From contig NZ_JXTE01000021.1 in assembly GCF_000972385.1 (NCBI RefSeq), forward strand, positions 50,168 to 114,167: a stretch of DNA of 64,000 nucleotides, written 5' to 3'. The notes under the pieces were generated by a model. That model was given only the letters and a program-made list of their open reading frames with translations. It had not been told where the DNA came from and did not search any database. Origin of the DNA: Streptomyces sp. WM6386 (GTDB lineage Bacteria > Actinomycetota > Actinomycetes > Streptomycetales > Streptomycetaceae). This document shows, one piece after another, positions 7,361 to 14,839 of the stretch. The stretch's first letter is position 1. Each line of letters opens with the position of its first letter. Made by a program: the position numbers and the translations under genes.

Positions 7361-8509
7361 CTAGTACGACTTGGGCAGGCCCAGGGTCTGGTGGGAGACG
7401 TAGTTGAGAATCATCTCCCGGCTCACCGGGGCAATACGAGCCACGCGCGAGGCCGTTATCAACGAGGCGAGCCCGAATTCCCGGGTGAGGCCGTTTCCGC
7501 CGAGGGTGTGCACGGCCTGGTCGACCGCCTTCACGCAGGCCTCCCCCGCCGCGTACTTCGCCATGTTGGCGGCCTCGCCCGCGCCGACGTCGTCGCCGGT
7601 GTCGTAGAGACGGGCCGCCTTCTGCATCATCAGGCGGGCCAGTTCGAGGTCGATGTGCGCCTGCGCCAAGGGGTGCGCGATGGCCTGATGGGCGCCGATG
7701 GGGGCGTTCCAGACGGTGCGGTCGCGGGCGTACTCGATGGCTTTGGCGAGCGCGTACCGGCCCATGCCGATCGCGAAGGCGGCCGTCATGATGCGTTCGG
7801 GGTTCAGGCCGGCGAAGAGCTGGAGCAGGCCCGCGTCCTCGTCTCCGACGAGTGCGTCGGCGGGGAGGCGTACGTCGTCGAGGGTCAGCTCGAACTGCTT
7901 CTCCACGGCGTGGAGTTCCATGTCGATCTGGTGGCGGGTGAAGCCTTCCGCGTCCCGGGGGACGATGAAGAGGCAGGGCTTGAGGCTGCCGGTGCGGCCC
8001 TCTCTATGGGACACGGTTTCGGCGCGGCCGACTATGAGGGTGGCGTCGGCTATGTCGACGCCGGAGATGAAGACCTTGCGGCCGGTGAGGAGCCAGTCGG
8101 TGCCGTCTTTGCGGGCCGTGGTGGTGATGCGGTGGCTGTTGGAGCCGGCGTCGGGTTCGGTGATGCCGAAGGCCATGGTGCGGGTGCCGTCCGCGAGGGC
8201 GGGGAGCCACTCGCTCTTCTGGGCGTCGGTTCCGAAGCGGGCGATGACTGTGCCGCAGATGGCCGGGGAGACGACCATCATGAGGAGGGGGCATCCTGCG
8301 GCGCCCAACTCCTCCAGGACTATGGAGAGTTCGGAGATGCCGCCGCCCCCACCGCCGTATGCCTCCGGCAGGTTGACGCCGAGATAGCCGAGCTTGGCTG
8401 CTTCGGACCAGAGGTCTTCTCGGTTGTAGGTGCGGCCGTGGCGTTTGCCGAGGGCGGCTACGGCTTTGCGGAGGGCCGTGTGTTCTTCGGATTCGATCGT
8501 GGGTGGCAT
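7361..8509 (-). CDS. Acyl-CoA dehydrogenase
   Basis: A 382-residue FAD enzyme of the ACAD fold, introducing an alpha-beta double bond in an acyl-CoA. FAD and substrate segments ITEPDAGSNSH and GRKVFISG are present. The C-terminal domain has the flavin-binding TLGGNGLTREFG, whose Glu sits where the catalytic base lies in many ACADs. The ligase is downstream and the biotin carboxylase upstream, which places it between CoA activation and carboxylation, as citronellyl-CoA or isovaleryl-CoA dehydrogenases are in Atu/Liu pathways. A copy of the 3' GC-rich repeat fills the short gap upstream. Confidence 0.9.
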   Translation of the reverse strand: MPPTIESEEHTALRKAVAALGKRHGRTYNREDLWSEAAKLGYLGVNLPEAYGGGGGGISELSIVLEELGAAGCPLLMMVVSPAICGTVIARFGTDAQKSEWLPALADGTRTMAFGITEPDAGSNSHRITTTARKDGTDWLLTGRKVFISGVDIADATLIVGRAETVSHREGRTGSLKPCLFIVPRDAEGFTRHQIDMELHAVEKQFELTLDDVRLPADALVGDEDAGLLQLFAGLNPERIMTAAFAIGMGRYALAKAIEYARDRTVWNAPIGAHQAIAHPLAQAHIDLELARLMMQKAARLYDTGDDVGAGEAANMAKYAAGEACVKAVDQAVHTLGGNGLTREFGLASLITASRVARIAPVSREMILNYVSHQTLGLPKSY

Positions 8510-8536
8510 GGGACTCCTTCCGGGTGCGGGTGGTCC

Positions 8537-8575
8537 GTGGCTGGTCGCGCAGTTCCCCGCGCCCCTTTAGGTGGG
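8537..8575 (-). repeat. 3' GC-rich repeat element, copy 2
   Basis: On the minus strand it reads CCCACCTAAAGGGGCGCGGG then GAACTGCGCGACCAGCCAC. The TAA inside it is the stop codon of the biotin carboxylase gene, so the element begins at the gene's own end. It is nearly identical to the copy at 42000-42036, including the flanking ACCTAA. Confidence 0.7.
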
Positions 8576-10417
8576 TTCGACTACCGCCAATAGAGAGCCG
8601 ACTGTGACCTGCTGGCCCAAGGTCACGTGGAGCGCCGTCAGCGTTCCTGCTGCCGGGGCCGAAATGCGGTGTTGCATCTTCATCGCTTCGAGCCAGACGA
8701 TCGGTTCACCGGCCTCGACCTCGGCCCCCTCGGCGAGGCCTTCCGCGATCCTGACCACCGTTCCCGGCATCGGGGCCACCAAGGAACCCGGGGCCAGCTG
8801 GGCCGTGGGGTCCGAGAAGCGGGGCAGTGCCCTGAGCCGGGTCGCGTTGACGTAGACCTCGTCGCCGTACCTCGTCACGTCGAACTTGCGCTGCACCCCC
8901 TCCACTTCGAGTACGGCCAGAGCAGCGTCCGCGTGCACGACCCGCACGCCGTCCGCGTCCAGGCCGTCGCGTGTGTGGCGGTAGCGGACCTCGTGCTCCT
9001 CTCCTGCCAGTTCGTAGCGCCTGGTCTGGGGCTGGGAGGGGACGTTGCGCCAGCCTCCGCCGAAGCGGGAGCGGCGGCTGTGGGCGTCGGACAGGGCGGC
9101 GGCCAAGGGGGCGTACGGGTCCGGGGACGGGGACGTCAACGCGGTCAGGTGGCGGTCGTAGAACGCCGTCGTCATCGCCGCCGACGTGAACTCCTCGTGC
9201 CGCAGGCTCCGTACCAGCAGGTCCCTGTTGGTCCTCGGGCCGTGGATCGTGGCCCGTTCCAGCGCGCCCGCCAGTTTGCGGAGCGCCTCCGCGCGCGTGG
9301 GGGCGTGGGCGATGACCTTGGCGAGCAGGGGGTCGTAGTGGACGCCGATCTCGGTGCCGTCGTCGTAGCCGGTGTCGAGGCGGACGGAGCCCGGGACGGT
9401 CAGGCGGTGGAGAGTGCCCGTCTGGGGGGTCCAGTCGGTCGACGGGTCCTCGGCGTAGAGGCGGGCCTCGATGGCGTGGCCACGCGCGCGTGGAGGTTCG
9501 CCCGCGTCCAGCGCGCGGCCTTCCGCCACCGCGATCTGGAGAGCCACCAGGTCCACGTCGAACACCGCCTCCGTCACCGGATGTTCGACCTGGAGGCGGG
9601 TGTTCATCTCCAGGAACTGCGCCTTGCCGTCGGCGACCAGGAACTCGACCGTACCGGCGCCCACGTAGTCGACCGCGCGGGCGGCCCGTACGGACAGCGC
9701 GTGCAGCTCGGCCACGAGCCCCTCGGAGAGTCCGGGTGCCGGGGACTCCTCGATGACCTTCTGGTGGCGGCGCTGGAGGGAGCAGTCGCGGGTGCCGAGC
9801 GCCCAGACCGTGCCGTGCGTGTCGGCGAGGATCTGGACCTCGACGTGGCGGCCGTTCTCGATGTACGGCTCCAGGAAGACCTCGCCGTCCCCGAAGGCAC
9901 TCGCGGCCTCGGCGCGCGCTCCCTCCAGTGCGGCGCCCAGCTCCTCCATGCGGCGCACGATCCGCATCCCGCGCCCCCCGCCGCCCGCGGCCGCCTTCAC
10001 CAGCAGGGGCAGATCGGCCTCCGTGGGCTCGCCCAGCGGCGCGAGGCCCATCAGCTCCTTCGCGCGCGTCTTGGACGCCATCGCCTCGATCGACGACGGA
10101 TTCGGGCCGATCCACACCAGCCCCGCGTCCAGGACGGCGCGTGCGAAGTCCGCGTTCTCGGAGAGGAAGCCGTAGCCGGGGTGCACGGCGTCCGCGCCGG
10201 CCGCGACCGCCGCCTTCACGATCAGGTCGCCGCGCAGATACGTCTCCGCCGGGGTCGCCCCCGGCAGCCGTACCGCCGTGTCGGCCACGCGCGCGTGGAG
10301 GGCGTTCGCGTCGGCGTCCGAGTGCACGGCGACCGTCCGGATTCCCGACTCACGGCAGGTGCGGAAGACGCGGCAGGCGATCTCGCCCCGGTTGGCGACC
10401 AGAACGGTTCCGATCAC
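8567..10417 (-). CDS. Acyl-CoA carboxylase, biotin carboxylase plus BCCP subunit
   Basis: A 616-residue alpha subunit. The N-terminal biotin carboxylase domain starts VLVANRGEIACRVFRTC and carries the ATP-grasp glycine loop AAAGGGGRGMRIV. The C-terminal BCCP domain has the biotinylation motif EAMKMQH near residue 580. The GTG at 10417 is chosen because GGAAAGAGAA lies just upstream and the conserved start VIGTVLVANRGE follows. It pairs with the CT subunit at 10514-12112. Candidate substrates are 3-methylcrotonyl-CoA, geranyl-CoA or a short acyl-CoA. Confidence 0.9.
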   Translation of the reverse strand: MIGTVLVANRGEIACRVFRTCRESGIRTVAVHSDADANALHARVADTAVRLPGATPAETYLRGDLIVKAAVAAGADAVHPGYGFLSENADFARAVLDAGLVWIGPNPSSIEAMASKTRAKELMGLAPLGEPTEADLPLLVKAAAGGGGRGMRIVRRMEELGAALEGARAEAASAFGDGEVFLEPYIENGRHVEVQILADTHGTVWALGTRDCSLQRRHQKVIEESPAPGLSEGLVAELHALSVRAARAVDYVGAGTVEFLVADGKAQFLEMNTRLQVEHPVTEAVFDVDLVALQIAVAEGRALDAGEPPRARGHAIEARLYAEDPSTDWTPQTGTLHRLTVPGSVRLDTGYDDGTEIGVHYDPLLAKVIAHAPTRAEALRKLAGALERATIHGPRTNRDLLVRSLRHEEFTSAAMTTAFYDRHLTALTSPSPDPYAPLAAALSDAHSRRSRFGGGWRNVPSQPQTRRYELAGEEHEVRYRHTRDGLDADGVRVVHADAALAVLEVEGVQRKFDVTRYGDEVYVNATRLRALPRFSDPTAQLAPGSLVAPMPGTVVRIAEGLAEGAEVEAGEPIVWLEAMKMQHRISAPAAGTLTALHVTLGQQVTVGSLLAVVEPT

Positions 10418-10513
10418 GAAAGATTCTCTTTCCACTAGATCACCGCAACCATCAATTGAGGAACCACGACGGCGAGCAACCAGGTCCGCGAGAGCGGCGC
10501 CGGTTTAGGCGCA

Positions 10514-12112
10514 CTAGGGGCGAAAGATGCCGAAGCCACCGCGCGCGCCCTCGTACGGCGCCGTGTGGATGGCCGACAGGCACAGGCCGAGGACGGTGCG
10601 GGTGTCGCGGGGGTCGATGACGCCGTCGTCGTAGAGCCGCCCGGACAGGAACATCGGCAGCGACTCGGACTCGATCTGCCGCTCCACCATGGCCCGCAGC
10701 GCCGCGTCCCCCTCCTCGTCGTACGGCTGCCCCTTCGCCGCCGCCGACTGGCGGGCCACGATCGACAGGACGCCGGCGAGTTGCTGCGGGCCCATGACGG
10801 CCGACTTGGCGCTGGGCCAGGCGAAGAGGAAGCGGGGGTCGTAGGCGCGCCCGCACATGCCGTAGTGCCCGGCGCCGTACGAGGCTCCCATCAGTACGGA
10901 CAGGTGTGGGACGCGGGAGTTGGACACCGCGTTGATCATCATCGCGCCGTGCTTGATGATGCCGCCCTGCTCGTACTCCTTGCCGACCATGTAGCCGGTG
11001 GTGTTGTGCAGGAAGAGGAGCGGGATGTCGCGCTGGTTCGCCAACTGGATGAACTGGGCCGCCTTCTGGGACTCCTCGCTGAACAGGACCCCCTGTGCGT
11101 TCGCCAGCACGCCGACCGGATAGCCGTGCAGCGAGGCCCACCCCGTCGTCAGGCTGGTCCCGTACAGCGGCTTGAACTCGTCGAAGTCGGAGGCGTCGAC
11201 GATCCGGGCGATGACCTCGCGGGGGTCGAAGGGCACCTTCAGATCGCCGGGGACGATCCCCAGCAGCTCCTCCGCGTCGTACTTGGGCGGCTCGGCCGGG
11301 TCCGGATCGCCGTACGCCTTGCGGTGGTTGAGACGTGCCACGACCCGGCGTGCCTGCCGTAGCGCGTCCTGCTCGTCGACGGCGAAGTAGTCGGCGAGTC
11401 CCGACACGCGTGCGTGCATCTCGGCACCGCCGAGGGACTCGTCGTCGCTCTCCTCCCCCGTGGCCATTTTCACCAGCGGCGGACCGCCCAGGAACACCTT
11501 CGCGCGCTCCTTGACCATGATCACGTGGTCGGACATGCCCGGGATGTACGCGCCCCCGGCGGTGGAGTTCCCGAAGACGACGGCGACCGTCGGAATCCCG
11601 GCGGCGGAGAGGCGGGTCAGATCCCGGAAGATGGCCCCGCCGGGAATGAAGATCTCCTTCTGGGACGGCAGGTCGGCGCCCCCGGACTCCACCAGGCTGA
11701 TGCAGGGCAGCCGGTTGGCGAGCGCGATGTCGTTGGCGCGCAACGCCTTCTTCAGCGACCAGGGGTTGCTGGCGCCCCCGCGCACGGTCGGGTCGTTCGC
11801 GGTGATCAGGCACTCCACGCCCTCGACGACCCCGATTCCGGTGACCAGGGAGGCGCCGACGGTGTAGTCGCTGCCCCAGGCGGCGAGCGGGGACAGTTCC
11901 AGGAAGGGCGTGTCGGGGTCGAGGAGCAGTTCGATGCGCTCACGGGCGAGCAACTTGCCGCGTTTCCAATGCCGTTGAACGTACTTCTCGCCGCCGCCCG
12001 CGAGGGCCTTGGCGTGCTCGGCATCCAGTGCGGTGAGCTTGGCGAGCATGGTCTCGCGGTGGGCGCGGTAATCGGGGCCGTTGGTGTCCAGCGCCGACGA
12101 CAGGACGGTCAC
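10514..12112 (-). CDS. Acyl-CoA carboxylase, carboxyltransferase subunit
   Basis: A 532-residue carboxyltransferase with N and C crotonase-like halves (SNPWSLKKALRAN and FGNSTAGGAYIPGMSD in the first; FLHNTTGYMVGKEYE and MGASYGAGHYGMCGRAY in the second). It transfers carboxyl from biotin to the acyl-CoA. The sequence pattern is of the methylcrotonyl/geranyl-CoA carboxylase beta type. The GTG at 12112 has GGAGGAG 6 nt upstream and overlaps the AtuA-like stop (GTGA). It is followed 96 bp later by the biotin carboxylase subunit. Confidence 0.9.
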   Translation of the reverse strand: MTVLSSALDTNGPDYRAHRETMLAKLTALDAEHAKALAGGGEKYVQRHWKRGKLLARERIELLLDPDTPFLELSPLAAWGSDYTVGASLVTGIGVVEGVECLITANDPTVRGGASNPWSLKKALRANDIALANRLPCISLVESGGADLPSQKEIFIPGGAIFRDLTRLSAAGIPTVAVVFGNSTAGGAYIPGMSDHVIMVKERAKVFLGGPPLVKMATGEESDDESLGGAEMHARVSGLADYFAVDEQDALRQARRVVARLNHRKAYGDPDPAEPPKYDAEELLGIVPGDLKVPFDPREVIARIVDASDFDEFKPLYGTSLTTGWASLHGYPVGVLANAQGVLFSEESQKAAQFIQLANQRDIPLLFLHNTTGYMVGKEYEQGGIIKHGAMMINAVSNSRVPHLSVLMGASYGAGHYGMCGRAYDPRFLFAWPSAKSAVMGPQQLAGVLSIVARQSAAAKGQPYDEEGDAALRAMVERQIESESLPMFLSGRLYDDGVIDPRDTRTVLGLCLSAIHTAPYEGARGGFGIFRP

Positions 12113-13779
12113 AGCAGCTCCTCCGGGATGTCCAGGTGGCGGGAGCGCAGCCATTCGCCGAGGGCCTTGGCCTGCGGGTCGAAGCGGTGCTGGGCGGCGA
12201 CGCCGGCGCCGAGGATGCCCTCGACGACGAAGTTGAGGGCGCGCAGGCCCGGAAGGGTGCGGCGGGTGACGGGCAGGTCTGCGGTCTCCGGGAGGAGTTC
12301 GCGCAGCCGGTCGACGGTCAGCGCGTGGGCGAGCCAGCTCCAGGCCTCGTCGGTCCGGGCCCAGACACCCACATTGGCGTTCCCGCCCTTGTCGCCGCTG
12401 CGGGCGCCGACGACGAGCCCGAGAGGGGCCCGTCGCGTGGGCCCCGACGGGAGCGGCTCGGGCAGGGACGGTTCCGGCACGTCGTCGAGTACGAGGGTGT
12501 CCTGGGCCGGCGCCACGGCCAGCCGCCGTCCGTCGTGGAGGACGGCCACATGGGAGACGGTGTCATGGGGGACGTACACATCCTCGAAGACCCCATAAGG
12601 CGCGCCCTTTCCAGGTGGCGCCAGCACATGGAAGCCGGGGTAGCTCGCGAGCGCGAGCTCGATGGCGGCCCCGCTGAGCGCCCGCCCCACGGCCTCCTGG
12701 TCCGGGTCCCGTACGACGAGCCGCAGCAGCGCGCTCGCGGTCTCCTCGGTGCCGGCGTCGGGGCGGTCGGTGCGGGCCAGATCCCAGCGGACGTCGGCGG
12801 CCTTGGCGAGTACGGGATCCATCTGCTGCCGCACCAGGGCCGCCTTGGCCTCGATGTCGAGCCCGGTCAGCACGAAGGCGACCTCGTTGCGGAAGCCGCC
12901 GAGCCGGTTGAGGCCGACCTTGAGGGTGGGGGGCGGGGGTTCGCCGTGGACGCCGTCGATGCGGACGCGGTCGGGGCCGTCCTGGGTGAGGCGGACCGTG
13001 TCGAGGCGGGCGGTGACGTCGGGGCCCGCGTACCGGGCACCGCCCGTCTCGTACAGGAGCTGCGCGGTCACCGTGCCGACGTCGACGAAGCCGCCGGTGC
13101 CGGGGTGTTTGGTGATGACCGCCGTGCCGTCCTCGTGGAGCTCGGCGAGGGGGAAGCCGGGGCGTCGGACGTCCCCCTCCTGGAAGAACGAGTAGTTCCC
13201 GCCGCTCGCCTGCGTCCCGCACTCCAGCACATGCCCGGCGACGACGGCCCCCGCCAGCCGGTCGTACTCCCCGGGCCCCCACCCGAAGTGCGCGGCGGCG
13301 GGCCCGGTGACCAGGGCCGCGTCCGTCACGCGCCCGGTGACCACGATCTCGGCGCCCTCGCGCAGACAGGCGGCGATGCCGAAGCCGCCGAGATAGGCGT
13401 GGGCGGCGAGGCTGCCGGGGTGCTGTGCGGTGAGGTCGTCGCCCTCGACGTGGGCGACGCGGACGGGGATGCCGAGCCGGTCGGCCAACTCCCGCACCCG
13501 GTCGGCGAGTCCGGCGGGGTTGAGGCCGCCGGCGTTGGTCACGAGGCGCACACCCCGCTCGTGCGCCAGGCCCAGGCACTCCTCCAGCTGCCGCAGGAAG
13601 GTGCGGGCGTAACCGGCGCCGGGGTCCTTCAGGCGGTCGCGGCCGAGGATCAGCATGGTCAGTTCGGCGAGGTAGTCGCCGGTGAGGACGTCGAGTTCGC
13701 CGCCGGTGAGCATCTCGCGCAGGGCGTCGAACCGGTCGCCGTAGAAACCGGAGGCGTTCCCGATCCGGAGGATGTTCAC
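12109..13779 (-). CDS. AtuA-like (DUF1446) acyclic terpene utilization family protein
   Basis: A 556-residue protein. The large N-terminal DUF1446 region begins [20 protein letters not shown] and contains [14 protein letters not shown] and [18 protein letters not shown]. The C-terminal AtuA-associated domain has [20 protein letters not shown]. AtuA proteins are encoded in acyclic terpene (citronellol) catabolic clusters but their biochemical function is not settled. The GTG at 13779 follows GGGGGAGG and overlaps the upstream stop. Its presence with a CoA ligase, dehydrogenase, carboxylase and hydratase makes the operon resemble an atu cluster. Confidence 0.87.
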   Translation of the reverse strand: MNILRIGNASGFYGDRFDALREMLTGGELDVLTGDYLAELTMLILGRDRLKDPGAGYARTFLRQLEECLGLAHERGVRLVTNAGGLNPAGLADRVRELADRLGIPVRVAHVEGDDLTAQHPGSLAAHAYLGGFGIAACLREGAEIVVTGRVTDAALVTGPAAAHFGWGPGEYDRLAGAVVAGHVLECGTQASGGNYSFFQEGDVRRPGFPLAELHEDGTAVITKHPGTGGFVDVGTVTAQLLYETGGARYAGPDVTARLDTVRLTQDGPDRVRIDGVHGEPPPPTLKVGLNRLGGFRNEVAFVLTGLDIEAKAALVRQQMDPVLAKAADVRWDLARTDRPDAGTEETASALLRLVVRDPDQEAVGRALSGAAIELALASYPGFHVLAPPGKGAPYGVFEDVYVPHDTVSHVAVLHDGRRLAVAPAQDTLVLDDVPEPSLPEPLPSGPTRRAPLGLVVGARSGDKGGNANVGVWARTDEAWSWLAHALTVDRLRELLPETADLPVTRRTLPGLRALNFVVEGILGAGVAAQHRFDPQAKALGEWLRSRHLDIPEELL

Positions 13780-14570
13780 CTGGCCTCCCCCTTCGGCTCC
13801 CGCCCGTCCCCCGGCGGCCCCGCGAAGGCCTGGGCGATGTCGAGCCAGCGGTCGGCGTCGGAGCCTTCGGCGCGCAGGGCGAGGTCGGTGCGGTGGGTGC
13901 GCTGGGTGACGAGGAGGCAGAAGTCGAGGGCGGGGCCGGTGACGCGGTCGGTGGCGTTCTCGGGGCCGTACACCCACAACTTGCCTGAAGGGGCGGTGAG
14001 TTCGACGCGGAACTCCTCGAACGGCGGGGTCAGTCCGTGCACGCCGAAGGAGTAGTCGCGGGTGCGGACGCCGAGGCGGGCGATGTGGCTCAGCCGGTCG
14101 GTGGGGGTACGGGTCACGCCCAGCGCGTCCGCCACGTCCAGGCCGTGGGCCCAGGTCTCCATGAGACGGGCGGTGGCCATGGAGGCGGTGGACATGGGCG
14201 GGCCGTACCAGGGGAAGCGGGCGCCGTCGGGGGCGGCCCGCAGCGCGTCGGCCAGGTCCTCACGTCCCGCACGCCAGTACGCGAGCAGCCGCGCCGGAGG
14301 CTTCCCGGCCCCCTCCTCGGCACCGTTGTCCACGAAGTCCCCGGGCGCGGCGAGCGCCTTCTCGATCTCGCGGGAGAAGGCGTCCTGATCGGTCACCGCC
14401 AGCAGGGAGGAGTGGTCGGTCCAGGCGAGGTGGGCGATCTGGTGGGCGATGCTCCAGCCGGGGGCGGGCGTCGCGAGCTGCCACTGCTCGGGGCTCAACT
14501 CGGCCACGAGCAGATCGAGTTCCTCGCTCTCGGCACACAGATCATCGATGACGGGCGTGGGATCGGCCAT
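13776..14570 (-). CDS. TIGR03084-family metal-binding protein (DinB/MDMPI-like)
   Basis: A 264-residue protein with an N-terminal DinB-like four-helix bundle. Putative metal ligands are the His in [12 protein letters not shown] and the E-x-x-H of [14 protein letters not shown], as in mycothiol-dependent maleylpyruvate isomerase-type proteins. A C-terminal domain of unknown role follows. It is the first gene of the operon; the stop overlaps the AtuA-like start. It may carry out a mycothiol-linked step, but that is only family-level inference. Confidence 0.8.
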   Translation of the reverse strand: MADPTPVIDDLCAESEELDLLVAELSPEQWQLATPAPGWSIAHQIAHLAWTDHSSLLAVTDQDAFSREIEKALAAPGDFVDNGAEEGAGKPPARLLAYWRAGREDLADALRAAPDGARFPWYGPPMSTASMATARLMETWAHGLDVADALGVTRTPTDRLSHIARLGVRTRDYSFGVHGLTPPFEEFRVELTAPSGKLWVYGPENATDRVTGPALDFCLLVTQRTHRTDLALRAEGSDADRWLDIAQAFAGPPGDGREPKGEAR

Positions 14571-14601
14571 GAGGCGAGGATGTCAGCGCCCCCAGAAACA
14601 A

Positions 14602-14615
14602 GCAAGCATGCTTGC
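14602..14615. promoter_or_regulatory. Perfect 14-bp palindrome, probable TetR operator
   Basis: GCAAGCATGCTTGC is a perfect palindrome centred 38 bp upstream of the ATG of the first gene of the catabolic operon (14570, minus strand). Size, symmetry and position fit a TetR-family operator. The best candidate regulator is the TetR encoded at the distal end of the same operon. Confidence 0.6.
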
Positions 14616-14660
14616 ATGAAAACCCCACCGCCCCTCTCAGCCATCAGGCAGAAGATCGGG

Positions 14661-14748
14661 GATTGGCAGATCTGTCCCCGATGTGTCCCCCGTCGGGCCT
14701 CTGCCACCTGCGGTTTTGCTCTTCGGAGGTGGGACAGATCTGCCAATC
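14661..14748. repeat. Inverted-repeat-ended element, copy 1 (88 bp)
   Basis: The ends are an 18-bp perfect inverted repeat: GATTGGCAGATCTGTCCC at 14661-14678 and its complement at 14731-14748. The reverse complement of the interior aligns with the element at 21519-21595, sharing TCCCACCTC, AGCAAAACC and CAGGTG in the same order. It lies in the gap between the catabolic operon promoter and the end of the membrane hydrolase gene. It could be a small non-autonomous (MITE-like) element or a mobile hairpin; no coding potential was seen. Confidence 0.6.
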
Positions 14749-14839
14749 GCGGCGCGGGGCGCTGCTGGGGGACGCGATCCGGGGCAGGGGGCCCGGCGCT
14801 GTGGGTTCCACGGCTGGTTCGCCGCCGGGGTCCTCTCCG

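Noticed and set aside
8627..10438. Plus-strand 603-codon frame
   Set aside because: It is antisense to the biotin carboxylase gene, rich in Arg, Gly and His, and has no domain motif; it arises from high-GC codon bias.
12136..14055. Plus-strand 639-codon frame
   Set aside because: Antisense to the AtuA-like and MDMPI-like genes, with biased composition and no recognisable motif.
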